A stretch of 64,000 nucleotides of DNA from DASPLX01 sp035627375 (GTDB lineage Bacteria > Pseudomonadota > Gammaproteobacteria > Burkholderiales > Burkholderiaceae_D): NCBI GenBank assembly GCA_035627375.1, contig DASPLX010000086.1:1-64000 (forward strand). Direction: 5' to 3'. Positions 46,565-54,238 of this stretch are shown here, one piece after another. The position numbers and the translations under genes are program-made. The notes beneath the pieces were generated by a model, which was not told where the DNA came from, made no database searches, and saw only the letters and a program-made list of their open reading frames with translations. How positions within the stretch are numbered: the stretch's first letter is position 1; each line of letters starts with the position of its first letter.

Positions 46565-47269
46565 TCAGGAAAGCGTTTCTTGGGGTTCCGCGACCCGCGC
46601 GGCTTCGCGACGGGCGCGATCGACGTCGATGCTGCGGTACCACTCTTCCGGAATGCTCGACAGCCGCGAGTCGTGCAGTTGACGGTCCGCGAGTCCATAG
46701 AACTTCTGGAAGCTCATGATGAGCGGCCGCCACTTGTCGGGATCGATGCGGTTTGGCTGTCCCGGGACCAGGATCGATTCTTCCAGGTGCGCGCGCTTGA
46801 TGCGCGTCTCGAACATCAGGAGGCGGCCGCGCTGCGCCTCGTCGTCTTCGGCGAGGCCATGCACCGCCTCGACCGCGGCTTCCAGCTGCACCGGGCATTC
46901 GAGCACGCGCGGCGCAGCGACGGTTTCCGAGGCCAGCGGCGTCAGTCCGGCGATCCCGAACTTGTCTTTCACGTGACGGTAGCCGCGCGCATGTTTTCTT
47001 TCCGGGACCGGATTCGCGCCGGTGGTCAATGCCAGCTTGTTGACGGCGCCCACCTCGTTCTCCGACGGCAGGTTGAGCACGCATTCGCGCGTACGGCGCA
47101 GGTTGCGCGCCGTCTGCGACGCGGCGCCGACGCCGATGACGCAGCGCCAGCCGAGCCAGAAAACCGACGATATCGGCGCCAGATTGAACGTGCCGTCCTC
47201 GTTGACGGTGCCGACGATGACGACGGGCGTGCCGAAATACAGGATGGCAGGTTCGCTTGCTGCATGCAT
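46565..47269 (-). CDS. Flavin reductase-like FMN-binding protein
   Basis: A 234-aa protein with the split-barrel fold of flavin reductase-like/PNPOx-type domains: ILYFGTPVVIVGTVNEDGTF, NLAPISSVFWLGWRCVIGVG and the ECVLNLPSENEVGAVNKLA segment that contacts FMN. AAGGAAA lies before the ATG. It lies beside a remnant of a flavodoxin-fold reductase gene and a nitroreductase-type gene, so the region once held several flavoenzymes. Confidence 0.85.
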   Translation of the reverse strand: MHAASEPAILYFGTPVVIVGTVNEDGTFNLAPISSVFWLGWRCVIGVGAASQTARNLRRTRECVLNLPSENEVGAVNKLALTTGANPVPERKHARGYRHVKDKFGIAGLTPLASETVAAPRVLECPVQLEAAVEAVHGLAEDDEAQRGRLLMFETRIKRAHLEESILVPGQPNRIDPDKWRPLIMSFQKFYGLADRQLHDSRLSSIPEEWYRSIDVDRARREAARVAEPQETLS

Positions 47270-47377
47270 GATCGTTTCCTTGTTGCCGCTGTGAGGATGG
47301 CGGCAGTATGGAAGAACGCGTCCGGCACGGCTCGCCGGATCCGGACATGAGATTGGCGCCGGGTGCCGATATCGCCC

Positions 47378-47640
47378 CGCTTGCGGCGGATCGACATCGC
47401 CGCGCTCGACTTTCCGCTGCTGCGCAGCCAGCGCGAATGGGAAGCGGGCACGCTGCCGCCGGCGCTGGCGCAAGCCCAGGAAGCGGTGCCCCGGTGCGAG
47501 CACATGGTGCTGATCTTTCCGCTCTGGCTGGGAGACATGCCGGCCCTGGTCAAGGGATTTCTCGAGCAAGTCCTGCGCCCCGGCTTCGCCCTGACCTATG
47601 CCAGCAAGGACGCGATGCCGAATGAGCAAGTAGGGCGCAG
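47378..47640 (+). pseudogene. Fragment of an NAD(P)H-dependent flavodoxin-fold oxidoreductase
   Basis: About 85 codons match the middle of the NQO1/Kef-associated flavodoxin-fold family: RIDIAALDFPLLRSQREWE, AEHMVLIFPLWLGDMPALVK-like (here CEHMVLIFPLWLGDMPAL) and FLEQVLRPGFALTY. The N-terminal nucleotide-binding strand and about 60-80 C-terminal residues are missing. The stretch before it (HGSPDPD in another frame) may be the degraded N-terminus. The downstream reading runs into the antisense of the nitroreductase gene. It is most likely a dead remnant. Confidence 0.65.
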
Positions 47641-47679
47641 TCATCATCGGAGAGGCCCGGCGACCACCGCTTGGTCTGC

Positions 47680-49590
47680 TTATTTCTCGGCCGACCACCC
47701 CAGCGCCGCGAAATGCAGCACCCACTCGCGCCGCGGATCGACGCCGATCAGCGCCGCCGCCTCGTCGTCGTAGAACGCTCCGACCGGGCAGGCGGCCAAG
47801 CCCCTGGCCACGGCGCCGAGCAGCCAGCGCTCGCCGATCATGCCGGCTTCGAGGAAGCCGTGCCGGTAGCCGCGCGGGCCGGGCGCCAGCATGCGCTCGC
47901 GGTCGGCGGACAGCACCAGCACCACGGCGGCGTCGCCGATCACGTCCTGTTCCAGCGCGGCCGAGCGCGCGCTTTGCGCGAAATCGCCCTCCCGCACGCG
48001 CAGCAAGGCATGCCGCGGCAGATAGCGATACACGCCGGGCGCCAGGCCCTCGGCGCGATTGACGACGAGATTGATGCGGATCGCGCTCGACAACTGGGCC
48101 GGCAGGGCCATGTCGGCCAGCATCGACGATAGCGCGGCCAGCGGCACCGGATCGGCGAGGAAGCGACGCTGGCTGCGGCGCTGGGTGATGGTGCGGTGGA
48201 CGCCGGCCGCGCTGGGGGCCGGCGGCGGCAGGGCGACGATCGGCCCGGATGCCGCTCCGGATACCGCTCCGGATATCGTACCTGCCGCATCGGGCCGCGC
48301 CTGCGTTTCCGGCGCCAGCCGCAGCGATGTCATCCGGTGCACCATGCCGGTCACGCCGATCGCGTCGTCGGCCGGCGCGGCCGGCATGACATAGCGTTCG
48401 GCTTCCGGAGCGCCGTAGGAAGACGGCGCCGCCGCGCCGCGCACATCCATGATCGCCAGCACGCCTTCCTCGACGCCGTCCACGCCGATCGCCCGGGCGG
48501 CCAGGGCTTCGTCGAAGTGCGGCACCAGTCTGGCTTGCATGCCGACCTGATGCCCGGCGATACGCAGGTTTTCCAGCAGGTGTCCGGCATCGGCGACGGC
48601 GTAGCGGTAGGCGCGGTCGCGGTATTTGTACCCGGTGCGGCGGAAAATGGCGGACAGGATGATGGCCGCATCGGCATCCGCGGCTTGCGGCGCGCCGAAG
48701 TCCGGCGGCAGCGGGCCCAGCGCATCGAGGCGGTCGTGCTCCGGGTCGTAGTGATACATCCCGGGCGCCAAGCCTTCGACCGCGCGCGCCGCCACGTACA
48801 GTTCGCTCGGGAACAGGGCGCCGGAGGAAGGCGCGGCGCGCTTGTTGCTGCCGCGGGGTCCGGTGACGCCGGACGCGAGATAGAGCATCTCTCCGAGTTC
48901 GGCCAGTCGCAGGCGCTGCATGCGCGGCGCCGGAGCGCGCAGGGCGTCGCTCAATCCGCGCTCCGCCGCCGGTCCGCGCGCCAGGGCGATATGCGGCGCG
49001 TCCGGATAGGTCTTGAAATCGGACGGCGGCGTTCCCCAATCGACCCCGGGCGCGCGCTTGAACACGCTGCTCTGCGATTCGGAGGAAAACTCGTGGTAAG
49101 CGGCGATCGCGTCGATGGCATCCGTCTGCCGGCCGCCGTCCCGGCCGGTTTCCCCTCCGGCTTGCACCCAGCGCAACGGCGGTTCATTCGTGCCCTGGCG
49201 AGTCCCGAAATAGAAGGCCAGGCCCAATGCGCCAAGCAGCGCAGCGACCTTGCCGATCGTCAGCATGCCGCCGCGCGCATCGGGGACCGGCCGCTGCGCG
49301 GGAGTACGCTTGAACCAGCGCAACACGACCGGCAGATTGAAGATCAAGTGCACGGTCACCAGCAGCAGCGTCGCGTAACCGAACAGATAGTGCCAGTCGA
49401 ACACCGGCAATTGCTGATTGGCGACCCAGAAAATTCCGAGGCCCGCCGTGGTCAGCAGATAGGCAACCAGGAACAGGCTGCTTTGCACATTGAGCGAGAA
49501 GCGCGACGGTGCGCGTCCGCGCCAAGTCGCCACGGCAACGTAGAGCGCATAGACCGTCAGCGGCAGCAGCACCCAGAGGATTTTCGGCAC
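47680..49590 (-). CDS. Membrane-anchored tandem SagB/ThcOx-type nitroreductase
   Basis: A 636-aa protein. Residues 1-130 hold about four membrane segments; HYLFGYATLLLVTVHLIFN contains two His that could bind heme, as in DUF4405/cytochrome-b-like domains. Two nitroreductase-fold units follow (about 225-400 and 445-636). The first has RAAPSSGALFPSELYV and AGHLLENLRIAGHQVGMQA, the second RRSQRRFLADPVPL and GERWLLGAVARGLAACPVGAFYDD. This is the double-domain SagB/ThcOx pattern, FMN enzymes that oxidise azolines in RiPP pathways. No cyclodehydratase or precursor gene is nearby, so the substrate is unknown. The membrane fusion is notable. Confidence 0.82.
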   Translation of the reverse strand: MPKILWVLLPLTVYALYVAVATWRGRAPSRFSLNVQSSLFLVAYLLTTAGLGIFWVANQQLPVFDWHYLFGYATLLLVTVHLIFNLPVVLRWFKRTPAQRPVPDARGGMLTIGKVAALLGALGLAFYFGTRQGTNEPPLRWVQAGGETGRDGGRQTDAIDAIAAYHEFSSESQSSVFKRAPGVDWGTPPSDFKTYPDAPHIALARGPAAERGLSDALRAPAPRMQRLRLAELGEMLYLASGVTGPRGSNKRAAPSSGALFPSELYVAARAVEGLAPGMYHYDPEHDRLDALGPLPPDFGAPQAADADAAIILSAIFRRTGYKYRDRAYRYAVADAGHLLENLRIAGHQVGMQARLVPHFDEALAARAIGVDGVEEGVLAIMDVRGAAAPSSYGAPEAERYVMPAAPADDAIGVTGMVHRMTSLRLAPETQARPDAAGTISGAVSGAASGPIVALPPPAPSAAGVHRTITQRRSQRRFLADPVPLAALSSMLADMALPAQLSSAIRINLVVNRAEGLAPGVYRYLPRHALLRVREGDFAQSARSAALEQDVIGDAAVVLVLSADRERMLAPGPRGYRHGFLEAGMIGERWLLGAVARGLAACPVGAFYDDEAAALIGVDPRREWVLHFAALGWSAEK

Positions 49591-49760
49591 GATAGGAAAG
49601 CGTATTGCGGAACGGAAGACTCAAGTCTATCCCTGTTCCCCGGGAAAGGCACCCGATTCCCTCGCTTGTTCGCAACTTGTGTTGCCGCTTTTTGCTCTCA
49701 AGAGAAAGCCCTCTCTTCACGTCTATTGGGCATCACTCGACACAGACAAGGAGATTCATC

Positions 49761-50672
49761 ATGGCAAGGATTCAGCAATCGATCGACCTCGGCGTGCCCG
49801 TGCATGCGGCTTATCAACAGCTCCTGCGCTTCGAAGAGTATCCGCATTTCATGCAGGAAGTGGATACGGTGCGCCGTATCGACGATACGCATCTGCATTG
49901 GGCGGCGAACGTGTCTTACCAGACCCTGGAATGGGACGCGGAAATCATCGAGCAAAGTCCCGACCGCTGCGTGGCGTGGCGCAACAGCGGCGGGCCGATC
50001 GACGCCGAAAGAATCGAGCTGCAATCGATCGGCCCGAGCCGGTCGCGCATGACGATGACGATGGAATGCGATCCGCTGCAATGGATTCCGGCGCAGGACG
50101 GCAATGCCGACCAGGCCGTGGCCGAGCGGATACGCGAAGACCTGGAGCGATTCAAGGCGTATGTCGAAACGCACGGCGCCGAAGCGAGCACGATGCTGCG
50201 CGAAACGCGCGGCATGGGCGCCGCCCTGCAGAGCGGCGGCACGCCCGCGGCGGAAACCGGTTATGCGGCGGGTTCGGAAGGCTGGAGCGGCGGCGAGGAT
50301 CCGTCCGAGCCGGTGAAATCGGCTTCGCATGCCGCGTCGGAAGGGCCGGGCTGGAGCGGCGAGCCGGCCGCCGGATCGCCGTCCGGGCAAGGAACGCGCG
50401 GGACGCAATCGGATTCCTTGCTGTCGCAATCGGCGGCGCGGCAATCCGACGACGGCCGCTTCGGCATCGCGGAGGAACAGAATCTCGATCAGCAATCCGA
50501 TGCCGCGCGCAGGGTCGGCAGCATGCCCCAGCCCTCCGCGCAGGACGACGCCATGCGCACCGGCGAAACGGATGCCGCCGAAGCGATGCGGCAGTCGATG
50601 AAACAGCGGAAACGCGAGGAAACGACGGATCGGAAGCCGGACATCGATCGCGCAGCGCCGGAACCGGAATGA
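49761..50672 (+). CDS. SRPBCC (polyketide cyclase/COQ10-like) protein with long disordered tail
   Basis: A 303-aa protein. Residues 1-145 form a START-like SRPBCC domain (RIQQSIDLGVPVHAAYQQL, FEEYPHFMQEVDTVRRID, WDAEIIEQSPDRCVAWRN). Residues about 150-303 are low complexity, rich in Ser, Gly, Gln and Ala and then highly charged. Related proteins bind hydrophobic ligands. The tail is unusual for the family and probably unstructured. AAGGAG precedes the ATG. MYG1 follows 15 bases later. Confidence 0.8.
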   Translation: MARIQQSIDLGVPVHAAYQQLLRFEEYPHFMQEVDTVRRIDDTHLHWAANVSYQTLEWDAEIIEQSPDRCVAWRNSGGPIDAERIELQSIGPSRSRMTMTMECDPLQWIPAQDGNADQAVAERIREDLERFKAYVETHGAEASTMLRETRGMGAALQSGGTPAAETGYAAGSEGWSGGEDPSEPVKSASHAASEGPGWSGEPAAGSPSGQGTRGTQSDSLLSQSAARQSDDGRFGIAEEQNLDQQSDAARRVGSMPQPSAQDDAMRTGETDAAEAMRQSMKQRKREETTDRKPDIDRAAPEPE

Positions 50673-50687
50673 TGGCCGAAGGATAGG

Positions 50688-51680
50688 ATGATGCGGCGTA
50701 ACCTTGCCGATCCGTCCGAAATGCGAGACGATCCGCTCATGATCATCGCCACCCACTCCGGAAGATTCCATGCGGACGACGTCTGGGCCGTCATGGCGCT
50801 CGACCTCGTCTTTCCCGGCTGCGAACTGGTTCGCACGCGCGATCCGGCGCGCATCGCCGCCGCCGATTTCGCCGTCGATGTCGGCGGCGTCTGGGATCCG
50901 TCCAACGGCCGCTTCGATCATCATCAGAAAGGCTTTGTGGGCGCGCGCCAATCCGGCGTGGTCTATGCGAGCGCGGGCCTGGTGTGGCGCGAATACGGCG
51001 CACGCTGCGTCGCGCGCGCCGCCGAACTGCATACCGGCCGCGCGCTCGACGCCAAGGATGCGCAGGACATGGCCTGGGCGATCGACAACGACATCGTGCA
51101 ATACCTCGACATGTCGGACACCGGCGCCGCGCGCAATGCGCCGGGCGGCTACGGCTTGTCGGCCATCGTCTCGGGCTTCAATCCCACCTGGCTCGACGAA
51201 GAACGCGCGGGCGGCGTCGAAGCCGGCGAAGCGCTGCGGCTGGCGCAATTCCGGCGCGCGATGGAATTCATGCGCGACATCCTCGTCAACCAGGTCAAGT
51301 ACCGCGTCGGCGCGATGCTGGCCGCGGAACAGGTGCGCCAGGGCGAACGCTTCGAGGAAGGCCGCGTGCTGTTCCTGAAGAACGGCGCGCTGCCCTGGAC
51401 CGCGCTGGTGCGCAACGAGATGCCGAAGGTGCTGTTCGTGGTCAGCTACAGCGCGCTGGAGCAGCGCCATATGCTGCATACCGTGCCGGCCGCTGCCGAA
51501 GGTTTCGAAGCGCGCAAGGACTTGCCGGCCGCCTGGGCCGGCCTGCAGGGCGCCGAACTGGCGGCGGTCACCGGGGTCGCGGACGCCGGCTTCTGCCACA
51601 ACGGCCGCTTCATCGCCGCCGCCAAATCCTTCGAAGGCGCCATGCGCATGGCGCGGCTGGCGTTGCGGAATCAAGACTGA
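50688..51680 (+). CDS. MYG1-family metal-dependent hydrolase (UPF0160)
   Basis: A 330-aa protein of the MYG1/GAMM1 family with the DHH-like motifs ATHSGRFHADD near the N-terminus, VDVGGVWDPSNGRFDHHQKG, and AWAIDNDIVQYLD in the middle. Eukaryotic MYG1 is a 3'-5' RNA exonuclease; bacterial members are assumed to be phosphoesterases. Two adjacent ATG codons follow GAAGGAT and a third (17 codons in, before IIATHSG) fits most relatives, so the start is uncertain. Confidence 0.87.
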   Translation: MMRRNLADPSEMRDDPLMIIATHSGRFHADDVWAVMALDLVFPGCELVRTRDPARIAAADFAVDVGGVWDPSNGRFDHHQKGFVGARQSGVVYASAGLVWREYGARCVARAAELHTGRALDAKDAQDMAWAIDNDIVQYLDMSDTGAARNAPGGYGLSAIVSGFNPTWLDEERAGGVEAGEALRLAQFRRAMEFMRDILVNQVKYRVGAMLAAEQVRQGERFEEGRVLFLKNGALPWTALVRNEMPKVLFVVSYSALEQRHMLHTVPAAAEGFEARKDLPAAWAGLQGAELAAVTGVADAGFCHNGRFIAAAKSFEGAMRMARLALRNQD

Positions 51681-51787
51681 AGCGCCGCCCCGGCTTGACG
51701 GCCGGCTTCGTTTGCCCGCATGCTAGAACGGCTTCAGTCCGGATTTAGGCCGCGCGGAGCGCAAACCACGATGCCAGGGAGACCGCC

Positions 51788-52141
51788 ATGACGCTCGACG
51801 AAGCGGTGAAGAAGGATTACGAATTGAGAGCCAAGCTGCTGGAGGCGATCGCCCAGAAACACCAGCTCGAGGCGCGCGCTCTCGGAAAAGTCGAAGCCTG
51901 CGCGCTCGGCAACTGGCTGCACGGCGAGGCCGAGCGCAAGTTCGTGTTCATCAAGAGCTATCGTCCCTGCGCCGACGCCCACGCCGCCTTCCACGCGGAG
52001 GCGGAAAAGGTGGCGCGGCTGATCAATTTGGAGGAATACGCGCAAGCCGAGGCGGCGCTGGCCGACGGCTCGCCCTACGTCAAGGCGTTCGGCGTATTGC
52101 TGAAGGCCGTGCTGCAGTTGAAGAAGGACGCGCGGCTGTAG
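51788..52141 (+). CDS. Stand-alone CZB (chemoreceptor zinc-binding) domain protein
   Basis: A 117-aa, all-helical protein consisting of a single CZB domain. H25 (QKHQLEAR), C38 (ACALGNWLHG) and H65/H69 (DAHAAFH) are the four zinc ligands expected. CZB domains on chemoreceptors or diguanylate cyclases release zinc on oxidation by hypochlorite. A free-standing one may regulate such a partner in trans; two large GGDEF-EAL proteins are encoded in this window but not adjacent. It converges with pbpC, three bases between the stops. Confidence 0.85.
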   Translation: MTLDEAVKKDYELRAKLLEAIAQKHQLEARALGKVEACALGNWLHGEAERKFVFIKSYRPCADAHAAFHAEAEKVARLINLEEYAQAEAALADGSPYVKAFGVLLKAVLQLKKDARL

Positions 52142-52144
52142 GCA

Positions 52145-54238
52145 TCAGTCCTGCGCGGCACCGCGCACCTGAAAGCCGACCGCGTCGATCGTCTTCCCAT
52201 CCCGATCGAGCAATTCGAGGCGATGTTCGCCCGGCACCGGGCGCCACGCATGATCGGAACCCGCATCGCCGAGCACGACGCCATCGAGCCGCCACACGAG
52301 ATCCCGCGCGCCTTGGGCCTGGAAGAACAGGCGCTGATTCGGCTCCGGAATATCGGGATCGATCGCAATGACGACGCCCTCGCCCGGATAGCGTATCTTC
52401 GGCGCGCGCAGAGCTTCCGGCACGAGTTCGATCCTCGTGCTTTCGGTACCGGCCAGGAACCACTCGCGGCGCGCGGCCTCGATCCGGGGCACATAGTCGA
52501 TCTGCCGCGCCACCACGCCGCGCGGCGCCGCCGGCGCCGGGCTCGGCTGGGTCCGATGCAGGAAATCCATGATATCGCGCCAGACCGGCGCCGCCCCCGT
52601 CACGCCCGACACGTCCCACATCGGCTGGCCGTCGAAATTCCCCACCCACACGCCGACCGTGTAGCGCGCCGAATAGCCGATGCACCAATTGTCGCGCATG
52701 TCCTTGCTGGTCCCGGTCTTGACCGCCGCCCAGTAGGGCGTCGCCAATTCGTTCGACAAGCCGAAGGTGGCGCTGCGCGCCGCGCGATCCGACAAGATGT
52801 CGCTTACGATGAAGACGGCGCGCGCATCGAGCACCTGGCGCCGTTCCGCCGCCGCGCGCGGCAGCAGGCTGACCGGCGTCCAGACGCCGCCGCCGGCGAG
52901 CGTGCGGTAAGCATTGGTCAATTCCAGCAGGCTCACTTCGGCCGAACCGAGCGCGAGCGAATAGCCGTAGTAGTCGGCCGGCTCGGTCAAGCTGTTCAAG
53001 CCGAGCGCCCGCAGCCGGTGGTGGAAGGTTTCCATGCCGAGCATGACCAGGGTGCGCACCGCCGGCACGTTGAGCGATGCGGCCAGGCTGGCGCGCACGC
53101 TGACCAGGCCCTTGAATTCGCGGTCGTAGTTCTGCGGAATATAGAGGCCGCCGGGGGTGGAAATGTCGATCGGCGTGTCGTCGAGCACCGAGGCGGCGGT
53201 CAGGCGTCTTTTCTCGATCGCGAGCTGATAGAGGAAGGGCTTGAGCGTCGAACCGGCCTGGCGCAACGCCGCGGCGCCGTCGACGCTGCTGTCGCCGGCA
53301 TTGCCGACATAGGCCAGGATCTCGCCGCTCGCGTTGTCGAGCACCACCACCGCGCCGTCGTTGACATTGCGGCCGCGCAGCGCGGTCAATTGCTGGCGCA
53401 GGCTATCGGACGCGAAGCGTTGCAGCGCGCCGTCGAGGGTGCTCACGATCCGCTCCGCCGGCCGCTTGAGCAGCTTCAGCGCCGCGTTCGGGGCCAGGGC
53501 GGGAACCTCGTAGGAAGCGGTCCGCGCCAGCGTCGATTCGGCGAGCGCGGCGATCACGCTGCACGGCGCGGCGAGCTTGCGCTCGGCCGCCAGGCCGCAT
53601 GCGCGCCGGGCGACCAGCGCTGGCGCGGCATTCGGCGCGCGGATCAGGCTGGCGAGAATCACCGATTCGACATCGTTGAGGCCGGAGGGCGCCTTGCCGT
53701 GCAAGACCTGCGACGCGGCGCCGATGCCCTGCAGCTCGCCGCGGAAGCTCACCAGGTTCAAATAGGCTTCGAGAATCTGCTCCTTGCTCCAGCCGGCTTC
53801 GAGTTCGCGCGCCGCCCGGACCTGGTCCCACTTCTGTCCGAGGCTGCGCGCACCCTGGCGCGGCTGCAGTTCGCGATCGAGCAGGGCCGCCAATTGCATC
53901 GTGATCGTGCTGGCGCCGCGCGGCCGCTTGCGGAACAGGTTGTCCCAGGCTGCCTTGCCGAACGCTTCCAAATCGGCTCCGCGATGCCGGTAGAAACGCC
54001 GGTCTTCCGCCTGAAGGACCGCCGCCGTCAAGGCCGGCGAGACGTCGGACAGCCTCACCCACGGCAGGCGCCGCACCGTCATGTCGATGCGCAGGCTGTG
54101 CAAGGGCTCGCCGTGCCGGTCGAGCAGCTCGGCCTCGGACGGCCGGTACGCAGCCCGCACCTGTTCCGGCGAGGGCATGGCCGCCGCCGGCAGCGGCAGC
54201 AGCAGGCCAAACACGAGCAGCGTGTTACGGACGGACAT
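52145..54238 (-). CDS. pbpC: Penicillin-binding protein 1C
   Basis: A 697-aa bifunctional peptidoglycan synthase of the PBP1C type. It has a signal/anchor in residues 1-20 and a glycosyltransferase domain with EDRRFYRHRGADLEAF and RGASTITMQLA. The transpeptidase domain has the SxxK serine in AGSTLKPF and the KTGTS box. A C-terminal domain is typical of PbpC. The gene overlaps the end of the upstream alpha-2-macroglobulin gene by 14 bases, so translation is coupled, a pairing known widely (yfhM-pbpC in E. coli). It is thought to repair the wall while the macroglobulin traps foreign proteases. Confidence 0.95.
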   Translation of the reverse strand: MSVRNTLLVFGLLLPLPAAAMPSPEQVRAAYRPSEAELLDRHGEPLHSLRIDMTVRRLPWVRLSDVSPALTAAVLQAEDRRFYRHRGADLEAFGKAAWDNLFRKRPRGASTITMQLAALLDRELQPRQGARSLGQKWDQVRAARELEAGWSKEQILEAYLNLVSFRGELQGIGAASQVLHGKAPSGLNDVESVILASLIRAPNAAPALVARRACGLAAERKLAAPCSVIAALAESTLARTASYEVPALAPNAALKLLKRPAERIVSTLDGALQRFASDSLRQQLTALRGRNVNDGAVVVLDNASGEILAYVGNAGDSSVDGAAALRQAGSTLKPFLYQLAIEKRRLTAASVLDDTPIDISTPGGLYIPQNYDREFKGLVSVRASLAASLNVPAVRTLVMLGMETFHHRLRALGLNSLTEPADYYGYSLALGSAEVSLLELTNAYRTLAGGGVWTPVSLLPRAAAERRQVLDARAVFIVSDILSDRAARSATFGLSNELATPYWAAVKTGTSKDMRDNWCIGYSARYTVGVWVGNFDGQPMWDVSGVTGAAPVWRDIMDFLHRTQPSPAPAAPRGVVARQIDYVPRIEAARREWFLAGTESTRIELVPEALRAPKIRYPGEGVVIAIDPDIPEPNQRLFFQAQGARDLVWRLDGVVLGDAGSDHAWRPVPGEHRLELLDRDGKTIDAVGFQVRGAAQD

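Noticed and set aside
47270..49039. Long open frame upstream of the flavin reductase
   Set aside because: Shadow of the SagB-type gene in another frame of the same strand; Arg/Gly-rich and without homology.
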